A model generated the notes under the pieces. That model had not been told where the DNA came from. It saw only the letters and a list, made by a program, of their open reading frames with translations, and made no database searches. A stretch of DNA of 64,000 bases from Paraspadella gotoi (Eukaryota > Chaetognatha): assembly GCA_051294375.1 (NCBI GenBank), contig CM119264.1, positions 24,603,842-24,667,841 on the forward strand, read 5' to 3'. The translations under genes and the position numbers were made by a program. Below are positions 11,410 to 22,734 of the stretch, one piece after another. The stretch's first letter is position 1. Every line of letters begins with the position of its first letter.

Positions 11410-11560
11410 GATGAAATAAAGATGGAGGGAAGATGGAGAAAAAATGGTAAGCTGATGGAGGGATGATAGAGCAAAAATGGTAAGCTGATGGAGTGATGAT
11501 AGAGCAAAAATATCAAGCTGATGAATGGATGATGGAGCGATGACGGAATGATGACAGAGT
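11410..11560 (+). repeat. 33-bp minisatellite
   Basis: The unit GATAGAGCAAAAATGGTAAG followed by CTGATGGAGTGAT repeats at 33-bp spacing (AATGG at 11443 and 11476, AATAT at 11509), with decayed flanking units. Because 33 is a multiple of 3, minus-strand frames show an 11-residue repeat (LHQLTIFALSS-like). I attribute these frames to the repeat, not to a gene. Confidence 0.8.
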
Positions 11561-11900
11561 GACAACAGATAAAAGATGGAGTACAGTATAACCGGGGCGT
11601 GATGATAAAGCGATCTTTGACGAGAATATTTTCCGTAACTCTCACGACATGATTCAATGAGACATGGCGTTAGGATTCAGGCTACAAGTTAATGCCATGT
11701 TTTAACGAATGTGAGCGCGTGAGACAGAGTGACCTTGCTTTGCAGTCGCAGCTGAAAATCGAGTCTCACTATTAGCGAGTCACCAAATCGGCGAGTCGCG
11801 GTCGGCGCCAAACTCAGTGAATGAGCGACTGAGTTAAGAGTGAAACTGACCATAAATCATCGCAGCTCGTTTAAAACTGGAGGGGGAGGGGGGCGGAGGG

Positions 11901-11907
11901 AGGAGAG

Positions 11908-11993
<86 letters not shown>
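11901..11993 (+). repeat. (GA)n microsatellite
   Basis: About 90 bp GA tract, preceded by a G-rich stretch. Confidence 0.95.
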
Positions 11994-11996
<3 letters not shown>

Positions 11997-13300
11997 GTTG
12001 CCGATTTTTTTTGCTAAAAACGAAAACGAATGAATGGAAAAAATGAGAATGAAGCCTTTGAGAACGAATACGCGAATGGACATGGGCTCACTGTTATATT
12101 GGGCTTTTGAGAGATAAAAGAAAGAAAGAAAGAAATATAATTCGTGGGCGAATGTTGAAAGCCAACGAAGGAAATGGAAATTTGATTAATAATAATGAGT
12201 TGAAAATAACAATTTTTCTACGTAGAATAAAATAGTTATTCTCAATGCTCAATTGCTCATTGAGGGAAAATGAGTTTCGGGCGTTAGAGAGGGAATTGGG
12301 GATATTGGGGCACGAGAGAAAGAAGGAGAGAGACAGAGAGAGAGACAGAGAGAGAGTCAGCGCCTTTCGTTTCAAATGGGAAACTTTCTGCATAATGAAC
12401 CCATTACGAGGTTTTTCCAACTCGAGAGTTCGTTTCACCAACACAAGTTATTCGGCGATTTCGCCCTCTCTTCCATCCTCACGCCTTTTGGCACTATTTT
12501 CAGAAAGCGCCTCATTTCTGTTCCTAATCCCTGAACTTATTATTATCTTAAGTATTGGACCCTAAACTCTCACCAAATATTTAAGTTTGATCACCTGACA
12601 TGTCTAATACCCGACCCTGATACTTTACATTGACCCAATCCCGAACTCTCGTCATAAATTTTAATATAACTTACTTAATTCTGGATTCGGGGCACTATTG
12701 AAAAATATGGGCCGGTTTTTTTTTTAAGGTTCGCGTCTCATTATTTTTTTTTCTTTTCGTTTGAAATTAAAACCGAGAAATTCTTGACCCAAATTCAAAC
12801 GGGTGATGTGGGAGGATGAGGAGGAGGAGGAAGAAGAAGAGGAGGAAGAGGATAAAAAGGCGTCAGGTGGCGAAAGACGTAAAAACAAAAGTCGAAATAA
12901 CGGATGACGGAATCGTAAAGAATCGCAGGTCGTCGGAGATAAACGAGAAGAAATATGAAGTTTGAGGTTTTGTTTTTGGACGCGTTCGTCTGTGAAAGGG
13001 ACGGTTCGTCATAAAAGGTGCATTTCATTTTGTGAAATATCTTCGACCGTTAGCTAGTCGTCGTGAGAGACTTTTTCGCCGTGAGAAAATCTTTCGCCGT
13101 AAGACTAAGAAGCTTTTTCGCCGTAAGTTTCGCCGTAAAAAAAAACTTTTTCGCCGTGAGGAGGTTCTTTCACTAAGTCCGACTCCAGAGCAGCCGCGCG
13201 TCAAACTTTCAAATCTGTCAGCGGCGAAACGATTAAGCGAGTCGACTCGATGCTTTGCTACTTCGGGTTGAGATTACGAATCGCTTCATCAAAGAGATGG
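11994..13300. other. Intergenic DNA with short repeats; no gene recognised
   Basis: Holds a GAAA run (12117-12134), GA/CAGAGA repeats (12318-12357) and a GAGGA/GAAGA purine tract (12812-12855). At 13066-13165, CTTTTTCGCCGTRAG recurs about six times as a degenerate minisatellite. No open frame stands out. Confidence 0.6.
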
Positions 13301-13315
13301 AGTATATTCTTCTTT

Positions 13316-13565
13316 CAGTTCCAACAAATCTTTTTCTTGATCCAACAAATCTTTTTCTTGATCCAACAGATCTTTTTCTTGATCCAACAAATCTTTTTCT
13401 TGATCCAACAATTCTTTTTCTTGATCCAACAGATCTTTTTCTTGATCCAACAAATCTTTTTCTTGATCCAACAGATCTTTTTCTTGATCCAACAGATCTT
13501 TTTCCTGTTCCAACAAATCTTTTTCTTGATCCAACAATTCTTTTTCCTGATCCAACAAATCTTGC
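13316..13565. repeat. 21-bp minisatellite, ~12 units
   Basis: The unit CCAACAAATCTTTTTCTTGAT (A/G and T/C variants) is repeated about 12 times in tandem. As 21 is a multiple of 3 and the unit lacks stops in several frames, open frames of 89-147 residues appear on both strands. One minus-strand frame (13289-13558) reads LDQEKDL heptads that would form a coiled coil. It begins and ends with the array and lacks flanking coding signals, so I treat it as a by-product, though a repeat-encoding exon cannot be excluded. Confidence 0.9.
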
Positions 13566-13870
13566 TTTTACGAAATTACGAATCGCTTCATAAAATGTCA
13601 TTGCATTCGGAAAAGAAAGCAATTTTAAATTCTTCGCCAATTGTTGAGTAAAATTTTTCAGAAAGGCGAATAACACCCCCCCTCAACAGCGGCCCTGCTG
13701 CCGCCCGCTGTCGCCCGTTGCCGCAGCGCCGCCTCCTCCCGCCGACCGGGAAAGGGGGAGGGTTTCGTCGAAATCCGTCGACCCTTGACGCTGCTGTCAT
13801 CTCGTCAAGATTGAGGCTCCGAAAAACCACAACAGGCTTCCTCAACTTACTAGGATTTGGGAGAATAAAT
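13566..13870. other. Short CpG-rich spacer; no gene recognised
   Basis: 13680-13790 is GC-rich (GCGGCCCTGCTGCCGCCCGC, then TTGCCGCAGCGCCGCC). The motif ACGAAATTACGAATCGCTTCAT at 13569, downstream of the 21-bp array, echoes GAGATTACGAATCGCTTCAT at 13270 just upstream. The array is thus bracketed by direct repeats of about 20 bp. Confidence 0.6.
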
Positions 13871-13871
<1 letters not shown>

Positions 13872-13905
<34 letters not shown>

Positions 13906-13988
13906 CTCTCCTCTCTCTCTCTTTTCACTTATAATGGTCCCACTTGTATGATTTTGCCTCGACATTTAGATATTTCTCTCTCTCTCTT

Positions 13989-14051
<63 letters not shown>

Positions 14052-14062
14052 CTCTCTTCTTC
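13872..14062 (+). repeat. Two (CT)n microsatellites
   Basis: CT tracts at 13872-13922 and 13975-14062, separated by about 50 bp of ordinary sequence. Confidence 0.95.
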
Positions 14063-14359
14063 TTAAATAAATTTCTCTTTCGTCCATTTTTATTAATGAA
14101 GAGAAACATTAATTGAAAAAACAATTATTCTCATTGAGTCACAGATTTCCGGCCTATCAAAAATCAGAATGGGGCGCAATTCCGCCAAATCAAGTCCGCT
14201 CACTCAACTGTCACAAACATGTCAAAAACCATTAAAATTTTTAAGCGTTAACATTTTTAAATCTAGTTTTAACTTTTAAAATAATTTTTTTGGAGTGTAA
14301 TAAATGCTTTGGGGACATAAGATTCTCCCTTACAGAGAAAAAAAAAAGTAAACAAAATT

Positions 14360-14532
14360 TGAAAGCTTGACAGATATAAAAAAAAAGAAAGGGAAAAGAG
14401 AGAAAGAGAGAAATAGAGAAAGAGAGAAAGAGAAAACGAGACAGACAAAGATAGAAAGAGAGGTAAAAATGAAGAGAGTGAAAGAAAGAGGGAAAGAGAG
14501 AACGAAAAAGGAGAGAGACAGAGAGAGAAATA
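14360..14532 (+). repeat. Degenerate purine tract (GAGAAA)n
   Basis: About 170 bp of almost pure purine, mostly AGAGAAAGAG-type units, lying 90 bp upstream of the candidate exon at 14623. Its minus strand is open only because of the repeat. Confidence 0.85.
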
Positions 14533-14622
14533 TGTTTGGAAATTTCAAAGCGCAGGCGATAATTCAAACGAAAGAAAAACCCGTAAATTCGACCTCAAAC
14601 GTCACTTTTCTTAAAATTCGAG

Positions 14623-14748
14623 ATGGCGGCTGCGGCGGCGGTTGCGGCGACGGCGGCGGTTGCGGCGGCGGCTGAGGAGGTTGATGTGGTGGTAGCAGAA
14701 GTTGTAATAGCAGTTACGCAGACGGAAGTAAAGGAGGCCGCGGCGTCG
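14623..14748 (+). CDS. Candidate first coding exon, Ala/Val-rich; function unknown
   Basis: ATG in a favourable context (CGAGATGGCG) opens 42 codons that end exactly in phase 0 at TCG/GTGAGC, a reasonable 5' splice site (GT at 14749-14750). The peptide starts MAAAAAVAATAAVAAAAEEV and continues with a Val/Glu-rich segment, ending TEVKEAAAS. The GCG/GCC codon bias stands out from AT-rich surroundings. CACGTG follows at 14754. No domain is recognised and no second exon could be linked. The same stretch is also open on the minus strand (14595-14897), and it could simply be a GCG repeat with a chance donor. Confidence 0.3.
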
Positions 14749-15040
14749 GTGAGCACGTGGAGGAGATGGAGGCAGCGTTGCCGTGTTGTGGGCCTCGGAA
14801 GGAGCGCGTCGCCATCTGCGTCGTCATCGGCGGCGCCGGTGGCGTCATTGGCGGCGCCGGCGTCGTCGCCGCTTTTGGCGGAAATTCGGTGATTCAAACT
14901 CCCGTCTACAAGGGATACATTAGGCAGTGTTGACGCCCGGCCCGAGAGCGCGGCCTGAGAGCGCGGCCCGTGAAGGCGGCGCTCCCAAAAGCCAATCTCA
15001 AGAAATGGGTTCCGGACAAAACAGAGACGCCAAGGAGCCT

Positions 15041-15042
<2 letters not shown>

Positions 15043-15136
<94 letters not shown>
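15043..15136 (+). repeat. (CT)n microsatellite
   Basis: About 92 bp CT tract with one interruption. Confidence 0.95.
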
Positions 15137-15137
<1 letters not shown>

Positions 15138-17150
15138 ACATAATCATAACGTGTTGCAATATGCGATTCCTTTTCTTTCCATTCACTGTTGCTCATTTTA
15201 CTGAAAGAAGCGTAACATAAAAGTGAGAAAACTGTTTTAGATAGTATTTCAAAACACTAATTTTCACATGTATTGACTTAATGATATTTTGAATTTGTTT
15301 ATAAATCTGATATTTTTTATTATTATTAATAATTATAATATTTTGTTTTCAACCTGTATTTTGTAACTGTTACTATAATCAATAATCATATTTCAAAATT
15401 TTTGTTGTTGTTGTTCACAAATTGGAGAAAATTATCTTTTCACGAACCGAAGAAGATTTTTGATGAATGAGTTTGAGTGGAGAGGCGCCGACTGACCTCC
15501 CATCTTTTTTTTTTCTTTTCGAAGCGATTGTGACGTCATGAAATTCACTCTCAAAGACGTTGAGTGTCTTCGTAAAAAAAAAATATATCTTCAAGTCGAT
15601 AGCTGGTAATCTCTTAACTTAATTAAATTTATAAATAATAATTTTAGCAAATGTACAAAAAGAACTAATCATTCATTCATTCACTCAGTCAATCATTCAT
15701 GCATTTATTCATTAATAATTCCTGTTAAATCCTATTAATTCCTAAACCATATTTAAATCATATTAATCAAAATATTAAATTCGTTCATTCATCGTTCAGC
15801 CTCATTCTCCTCCTTTTTCCTTTTAATCTTTTTCCTTTTTTTCTTTTACTCCATCACTTAAAACATTCTTCTTCTCCCTCCACATCAATCCATTGTTTGT
15901 TTTTATTTATTTTCCCACCCTCCTTTCTTAAACCGATCATTGTCCTCCCCACCACAACCACCACAACCACCACAACCACCACCCCTCCCCACCTCTCCCA
16001 CCCCCCCTTGGGTCCACCCAAGTGGTCGCCTCCTCTTTTCTTCTTCCGATTTTTCTTTTTTGTTTCTCGATTTTTCTCGATTTCGCGTCAAAATTCGCGA
16101 CCTCGATTTTCCCAGCGACGAACGACGGGTTTCGAGGTCGAAGCGGAGTGGGGGGGGGAGGGGAAGATGGTGATCGAGGCTGGGGTGGGCGTGGGGTTCG
16201 AGGTGAGATGGAAAGCGTTTAAGGGGTTGGAAAGTGATTCGATCCGTCGCGGAGGCGGAGCCTTTGACCCTCTGGTGGCGAGAAAAAAAAGTGACGCGGG
16301 TTTATCTCCGCCGAGGCGTTACCGCTTGAGGGTTGTTGGTTCGTTGCTTGTGGGTTTGCTGCTTGCTTCTGGTTGCTTGGTCGCTTGGTAGCTTGAAATG
16401 ACAGGGAAATGTGGGTCAACGAACCGAAGAGACGGAAAGATCGAGATGTTGTTGTTGTTGTTGTTGTTGTCGTCGCGGAAATTTTTCGTTGTGCTTTTAA
16501 AACGGGATTGTTACAAAGAACGAAGGTGAATGAAATCGAGCTGTTTGGGGCATCGAGATTAGAAAAAGTAGAATAGGTTCGCTCGATGTATAGTTATTAT
16601 CACAATGAGATTCGGGAAAGTTATGAATGTCAAAGTCTCTTCAATCTCAACGATGAATTATTATCCAGAGCGGGCGTTGAGGCTAAATAATTTAATGAAA
16701 AGCTCAAGTCAGAAATTAGAAATAAAATAAAAACCCGAATGCAATAAAAATAATTTGAAAATGACGTCGATGGATAAAACGTGAAACTACAAAGAAGCGA
16801 AAGAAAAGAAAATAATTGACTCGTGACTCACGTGATTCGTGAATCTCGGCGGCATCTCTCACCCTCGCCTTTTTTTTTCTTCCAAAGTTCAGATTCCTTT
16901 TTCCCTCTTTTTTTTAAAAATTTAATGGACAAAAAAAAAATCTGGTTTCGACTTTTTCCCGCTTTTTTCTTTATACTTTTTAGTTTTAGTTTTCCCCTTT
17001 TTTTAAGCAAAGGAAGGGAGGGGGTGGGTGGGGGGAGGACGAGAGAAAACAGAGAGCGAGGAGGCGGTTTGAATTCAAACAATCCCAGTGAAGTTTACGT
17101 CACAAAATAAACCGTTCGCGTTGATATTTTCGCGCAGAACAGGAGAAGAG
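15137..17150. other. Intergenic DNA; no gene recognised
   Basis: Holds an ATTC repeat (15667-15716), a CCACAACCA repeat (15950-15982), a TTG run (16447-16470) and G-rich tracts (16148-16165, 17008-17035). A full CRE palindrome TGACGTCA lies at 15531-15538 and TCACGTGA at 16828-16835. The plus frame at 15897-16391 (164 residues) is Thr/Phe/Arg-rich with no recognisable domain. Confidence 0.6.
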
Positions 17151-17151
17151 A

Positions 17152-17225
17152 GGAGGCAGCGAACAGAGAGAAGAGAGAGAAGAGAGAGAGAGAAGAGGAG
17201 AGGAGGAGAAAGGAAGAGAGGAGAG

Positions 17226-17265
<40 letters not shown>

Positions 17266-17270
17266 GGGAA
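17152..17270 (+). repeat. (GA)n/(GGAGA)n purine tract
   Basis: Interrupted GA-rich tract of about 110 bp. Confidence 0.9.
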
Positions 17271-17518
17271 AGGGCAAAGGAAAGCCCCCAATGAATTGAA
17301 AAAGGAGAGAAAAAAGAGGAAAAAGGCAAAAAATGTTTGTTTTTTTTTTTTACATTTGGATAAATTTTTTTAGTGGGAGTTTTTCGACACTTGTTTGGTG
17401 CCGAAATTTGAAGCCCACACACCGTTGGGCGTTAATTCAGATTTTGATGATAATAATGATTCAATTGTGATGAGGACAATTTTATTGGTTACAACATTAT
17501 CTTTGAAAGAGACAAGAT

Positions 17519-17521
<3 letters not shown>

Positions 17522-17564
<43 letters not shown>
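17522..17564 (+). repeat. (GA)n microsatellite
   Basis: About 43 bp of pure GA. Confidence 0.95.
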
Positions 17565-17567
<3 letters not shown>

Positions 17568-17857
17568 TAGTTAGAATTTCCCTTGGAAACTGTCTCGTTT
17601 GCAAATCTCTTTTATCTTTGAAACGTCGCGAAAAAGTCGCGCCTAACCCGGATCTTGAGGTTTTTCTGGATATTCGTTTTACCCCGGATGTTCAGATTCT
17701 CCCGTATGTTCACAGAGACAAGGGCGAAAATTCGCGGGAAATTTTAATCCGAATCTCGTTCGAGTTGCGTTGACTGAATTACCATGGGAATCACCTTGGC
17801 AACGAAATTGATAGCATCTCTTTTCCCTTTTTTATTTTCCTTGTTTTATTCTGCCTG

Positions 17858-17952
17858 ATTCTTTCTTTCTTTCTTTTTTTCTGTCTTTATTTTTTTGTCT
17901 TTCTGTCTCTCCGTCTGTCTGTCTGTCTGTCTTTCTTTCTTTCTTTCTTTCT
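17858..17952 (+). repeat. (CTTT)n/(CTGT)n microsatellite at gap edge
   Basis: Compound tetranucleotide tract (CTTT, then CTGT, then CTTT) that runs directly into the following gap. Confidence 0.95.
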
Positions 17953-18325
17953 NNNNNNNNNNNNNNNNNNNNNNNNNNNNNNNNNNNNNNNNNNNNNNNN
18001 NNNNNNNNNNNNNNNNNNNNNNNNNNNNNNNNNNNNNNNNNNNNNNNNNNNNNNNNNNNNNNNNNNNNNNNNNNNNNNNNNNNNNNNNNNNNNNNNNNNN
18101 NNNNNNNNNNNNNNNNNNNNNNNNNNNNNNNNNNNNNNNNNNNNNNNNNNNNNNNNNNNNNNNNNNNNNNNNNNNNNNNNNNNNNNNNNNNNNNNNNNNN
18201 NNNNNNNNNNNNNNNNNNNNNNNNNNNNNNNNNNNNNNNNNNNNNNNNNNNNNNNNNNNNNNNNNNNNNNNNNNNNNNNNNNNNNNNNNNNNNNNNNNNN
18301 NNNNNNNNNNNNNNNNNNNNNNNNN
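17953..18325. other. Assembly gap, 373 N
   Basis: Estimated-size gap, bounded left by (CTTT)n and right by a 12-bp tandem repeat. Confidence 0.99.
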
Positions 18326-18339
18326 AAGTCATCTGAACA

Positions 18340-18398
18340 GTATCATAACTTTTATCATATCTTTTATCATAACTTTTATCATAACTTTTATTATGACT
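18340..18398 (+). repeat. 12-bp minisatellite (ATAACTTTTATC)n
   Basis: Four to five units of ATAACTTTTATC immediately right of the 373-N gap; the array may extend into the gap. Confidence 0.85.
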
Positions 18399-18932
18399 CT
18401 AAAGAACTTATACATATTTTTATCAAAACGCGTGTAGTTACAATTTTCTGATCATTAAAGCTCATTACTACATTCCCCAAAGTTCATTCATGGCAACAAA
18501 TTACTTTATTGGCCTTAAAACGAATTTCAACTTTACAACGAATTATAATGATGTCACGAAACGCTTTTTTACAACAGTCTTTACACCGAATCGTATTTAG
18601 TATCGCTGCAAAAGTTCAACTACAAAACGAACTGCAAAAAAAAAAATAAAAAGAGACTTGTTTCGATCGGCAATAAAACAGACAACAGAACTACATTTTC
18701 AACGGAATTTTGACAACTTTTTCTCTGTAGGTCATCTCTCGATAATAAGCCGATCATCGGTCGCCGTCGTCGCCGTCGTCGTTGTCGTCGTCGTCGTCTT
18801 CCGTTGAATGAAATATCGTTTGAGGTTGGAAAGTGACAGAATCTTTTTGGTTTCTAATAAACGAACGAAAAAAAAAGGTAATCGAGAGACAACGATCGAT
18901 TTTTGAGAAAATTGAATTAAGGAAATTAAGAA
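18399..18932. other. Sequence between gaps; CGT array at 18759-18806
   Basis: AT-rich sequence with a GTCGTCGCCGTCGTCGTTG-type array. No gene is recognised. Confidence 0.6.
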
Positions 18933-19191
18933 NNNNNNNNNNNNNNNNNNNNNNNNNNNNNNNNNNNNNNNNNNNNNNNNNNNNNNNNNNNNNNNNNNNN
19001 NNNNNNNNNNNNNNNNNNNNNNNNNNNNNNNNNNNNNNNNNNNNNNNNNNNNNNNNNNNNNNNNNNNNNNNNNNNNNNNNNNNNNNNNNNNNNNNNNNNN
19101 NNNNNNNNNNNNNNNNNNNNNNNNNNNNNNNNNNNNNNNNNNNNNNNNNNNNNNNNNNNNNNNNNNNNNNNNNNNNNNNNNNNNNNNNNNN
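18933..19191. other. Assembly gap, 259 N
   Basis: Estimated-size gap in AT-rich sequence. Confidence 0.99.
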
Positions 19192-20272
19192 TAGACACAT
19201 TTGATTGCAATTAGAGGATTTGTGGTTATAGTCTAATATCTATATATTAGGCACAAAACTGTACATAGTTCGCCAGTATCTATCAATATTACGCGAGTCA
19301 TAGAAAAATCGAATGACAATCTATTTTAAAATTATTTCGCCTAGCGATACAAGGTTATTCTCTTTTTCTGCTTTTCGCTATTCGCTATTCAACCCCTCGT
19401 TTCTATCGCAAATCCAACTTAAAAAATCCATTTTAATCTTTTTTTGAGCTCCGGGCTCGAACGCGCGACCGCGGAACCCTCGATGTCAATTTCATTAATA
19501 AAAACAGCGCGTAGCAAAAATGGGATTACGGATTTCCAGCCCGACAGAAAAAAAAATATTGTTAATCTCGTTAAGGGGCGAATTTGAACAACCGCTTACA
19601 CGAATCACAGGATGTATGGTTTTTTTTTTAAAACAAAATGTTATACATCAGAAAGAATATAATAAAGCTAAAGTTAATTCGTGAATTCAAATAACCTCCA
19701 AAAAATGGTAGAATGCCGCGAGTCATATGAAGCATTCATCATAGTCTAATAAAAAAAAAGCACTATACTACAAATTAGGAACATCTTTAAAACTTTTTCA
19801 CATCTCCTCGAGTAAATCCATTTTAAAACGTCAGAAACAAAAACTTTTCAAGTTAGCACTTCATCTAACCTTTGACCCTTTGGATCCAAATATTAAGCAC
19901 TAGTAGGAAAAAAAACTTATTCTTAATCTGGTGTTAAAACGATTAGCGACCGAGGTCCCTTCTCAAATAATCATTCAGAGACGGTCTCAAAACTTTTTCC
20001 TAATTTTTTTTTCTTTTTTTTTAGTTTTCAAAATTTATATGATAGGTTTTCATGTTTTAGTACCTCGTAACAAATTCGATCTCCTAATTTCAAGAATAGT
20101 TTCGGCAAAAAGCGATTCTGTCTTCCGTTTAAAATTGCGTAATTTGTTTAATTCTCGTCCAAATAATAAATTAACCCTTTCTTTTTTAAAAAAAAAGCTA
20201 AATAATAGTTTTAAAAACGGCGGGAATTCTCTCGCCCTCGCGATCTACATTTTTCGGGCCGCCTAGGGGGGC
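19192..20272. other. Unique AT-rich sequence; no gene recognised
   Basis: Mostly non-repetitive. The plus frame 19931-20266 (111 residues, Phe/Leu/Lys/Asn-rich) is the longest repeat-free frame in this interval. It shows no domain I recognise and ends just before the gap at 20273, so it could be partial. Confidence that it is coding is low. Confidence 0.5.
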
Positions 20273-20538
20273 NNNNNNNNNNNNNNNNNNNNNNNNNNNN
20301 NNNNNNNNNNNNNNNNNNNNNNNNNNNNNNNNNNNNNNNNNNNNNNNNNNNNNNNNNNNNNNNNNNNNNNNNNNNNNNNNNNNNNNNNNNNNNNNNNNNN
20401 NNNNNNNNNNNNNNNNNNNNNNNNNNNNNNNNNNNNNNNNNNNNNNNNNNNNNNNNNNNNNNNNNNNNNNNNNNNNNNNNNNNNNNNNNNNNNNNNNNNN
20501 NNNNNNNNNNNNNNNNNNNNNNNNNNNNNNNNNNNNNN
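20273..20538. other. Assembly gap, 266 N
   Basis: Left edge is G-rich (GCCTAGGGGGGC). The right edge is a degenerate minisatellite. Confidence 0.99.
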
Positions 20539-20690
20539 ATGACGAGCGATAATGGGGCTTCTTTAGGCGATAACGAAAAGTCTTAGATGATAACGAGGCG
20601 TCTCCAGCGATAGTAAAGTCTTGGGTGATAAAGAGGAGTCTGGGGTGATAATGGAAAGCTTAGGTGATGATAAAGGCTTTCAGAGAAGGT
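20539..20690 (+). repeat. Degenerate ~24-27-bp minisatellite
   Basis: GGCGATAACGAAAAGTCTTA-like units recur (GATAACGAGGCGTCT, GATAGTAAAGTCT, GATAAAGAGGAGTCT, GATAATGGAAAGCTT). The first unit abuts the gap, so the array probably continues into it. Confidence 0.8.
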
Positions 20691-20855
20691 GATTGTGAGT
20701 CATTTCCTTTTATTGTAGATATTTGAGTTGAACTGCGAAGTGGAGGTGAGGTGAGGGAAATTAATCGCCGTTTTATTGCGTCTATTAGCTAATACAAATT
20801 TAACTACACCACTTCTCTACTACATTTCTTCTCAAAATTTTAGGAAAATATCGTT

Positions 20856-21025
20856 TTAAACAATTGACAACTGTTAATATCTAAAATCTATATTACTAAT
20901 CGTTTAACAGGTGTATATATATATATATATATAGGCACGTATTTAAACAATTGACAACTGTTAATATCTAAAATCTATATTACTAATCGTTTAACAGGTG
21001 TATATATATATATATAGGCACGTAT
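20856..21025 (+). repeat. Tandem duplication, 87- and 83-bp units with (TA)n cores
   Basis: Unit 1 (20856-20942) and unit 2 (20943-21025) are identical outside the TA dinucleotide run, which is two repeats longer in unit 1. Each unit contains CAATTGACAACTGTTAATAT and ends in GGCACGTA. The near-identity, without the scattered indels of blocks A-C, argues for a recent real duplication. Confidence 0.9.
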
Positions 21026-21583
21026 TTAGCGACTGTGTTCTATTTAAGTTTTAATCATTCACGGTTTCCTTACTTAATGACGACGAAAGCGGTTATAATT
21101 AAAGCAACAGCATTTTTATCTTTATCTTAAGAGTTTAAAATGTTCGTTAGTGTCCAAATTTATAACTGAGAGATTAAACTTTCGACCCAACGTCTTTTGA
21201 GACTTTAAGCTTTGTTAACTATTTAGTGTCGCACGGTAGGAATTATTTATTACTTGAAAAAGTATCGAGAAAGTGGCGGAATAAAGCGATATCACTAACA
21301 ATGAAGAATGTCTCTTTATAACTATAAGGAAATCGTTTTACGTATCACGTATAACTCTGTTAGATTGTAACTTTCATTCATGTTCAAATCGAGCGCCTCA
21401 CGAAGGTATAAAGTTAACGATAAATCACTGTTTTTATAAAAAAATTGTTTCTTATTAAAAATCTGTCAAGCGAAAGTCGATCGCTTGTTTTCCTCTTGAA
21501 TATTTTATTCTCTTCATTAAGAAATAAAAAATGCGTTTTCTCGCTTCTGAGAAAAGATTTCTGTTGTATCTGGAAGCGTCTTC

Positions 21584-21584
<1 letters not shown>
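21026..21584. other. AT-rich spacer; nothing recognised
   Basis: No repeat unit, RNA or credible open frame. Confidence 0.5.

Positions 21585-21645
<61 letters not shown>
21585..21645 (+). repeat. (CT)n microsatellite
   Basis: 61 bp of pure CT. Confidence 0.95.
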
Positions 21646-21649
<4 letters not shown>

Positions 21650-21907
21650 GGGGGATCTTTTCCTCAGCGTATTTGTCTCCTAATCAGCCTGAGGCCAACC
21701 CATCCCAATTTCCTCCAAGTTTGCTGATCGCATTTTGCTCGAGCGGAACTTGAGCTGTGACTACGTCTGGAAATGAATTAACGAATTAACCCGAGTTAAT
21801 GATAACCTATTGTAAAGATAAACTTTGGTTATTTGGTTATCGCCGATTTACCCGAGTAGTCCAAAATTAACCGCTTAACCGTTATAACTGCTTAACCGTT
21901 ATAAATC

Positions 21908-22161
21908 CCAGCAGGAGAAAATTGGCCCAGTCATTTAAGAGCTATAGCACCCTGAACACGAGACGTTAAAAATATGTCAATTTTGTTCTGCTCTAACGCT
22001 CTGTTTGAGTCTTACTTACAAACGGATGGTTAAATTTTAACCAAATTGGCATCAATAGTTATTTTTTCATGAATAATATTATCTATATTAATTTTTGTAA
22101 TTAAGTATTTTAATAAGATTTATTTGCTAAATGTGTCCGGTTTTTTTTGCACAGGACAGTA
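21908..22161. mobile_element. Relative of the 10494 MITE, truncated at its left end
   Basis: Aligns with the right part of 10494-11097. Shared landmarks are AAGAGCTATAGCA, CACAAATGG/TACAAACGG then ATT...AACCAAAT, and AATAAGATTTATTTG. The right end GTCCGG, a T run, then GCACAGGACAGTA (to 22161) is nearly the exact inverse of the other element's left end TACAGTCTTGTGC, better preserved than that element's own right end. No matching left inverted repeat is found upstream. Confidence 0.6.
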
Positions 22162-22421
22162 CAGCATACAAAAGTTCCCTAAAAATAAGACATGAGAAAA
22201 AAACTCAATCGATACGAGGAAACAGAAGAAAAAGAAAACAGAAACAAAAATAAAAACGGTTGGAAAACAAAATCCTGAGGAGAAAACTCTATCGATTTCC
22301 CTTCCGATCGGAAATCCTAGAACCGACGCGCCAGACGCAAGACGAACAGAGAATCTGCGGCGTGGAACTCGGAAAGGGAAGAAGATTGAAAAACGGATCG
22401 AGCGCTATGCATTCATTGAAG

Positions 22422-22431
22422 GTCACGTGAC
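22422..22431. promoter_or_regulatory. E-box palindrome GTCACGTGAC
   Basis: A perfect 10-bp palindrome of the class bound by USF/TFE/Max-type bHLH-ZIP proteins. It is one of three exact copies in the window (also 24296 and 60542). It precedes a CT tract by about 25 bp. No transcript start is identified. Confidence 0.35.
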
Positions 22432-22453
22432 ATCATCAGCACATGCATCATCA

Positions 22454-22541
22454 TCTCCTCTCTCTCTCCTCTCTTCTCTCTCTCCTCCTCTCTTCTCTCC
22501 TCTCTCTCATCTCTCTCTCTTCTCTCTCTCTCTCTCTTCTT
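22454..22541 (+). repeat. Interrupted (CT)n tract
   Basis: CT with TCC interruptions. Confidence 0.9.
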
Positions 22542-22734
22542 CATCACCGCGCCCTTTTCGTGTCATTCCCATGCTCTTTTGTCTCTCTTTGCTGTAATAA
22601 CTCTTGTTTGCAGCAAAAGAAAACTTTCGAATCCGAAATTTATCGCGTTGTGTTTATTTCTCCGAAAACCGAAAATTATCTTAAAGAGCGGGAAAATTTT
22701 TGAGAAAACAGGAGCGCAAAGTAAGGAAGCAGAG

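Noticed and set aside
13233-13676. Coiled-coil-like protein (LDQEKDL or RKRFVGS repeats)
   Set aside because: A 21-bp minisatellite yields long frames in several phases on both strands. No coding start or splice context outside the array.
15531-15538. CRE palindrome TGACGTCA as a promoter element
   Set aside because: An 8-mer is expected about once per 64 kb; alone it is not evidence. Kept only where clustered (42469).
19441-19490. tRNA-like T arm on the minus strand (GCGTTCGAGCCCGG)
   Set aside because: The flanking bases do not form a T stem, and no anticodon, D arm or acceptor partner is present.
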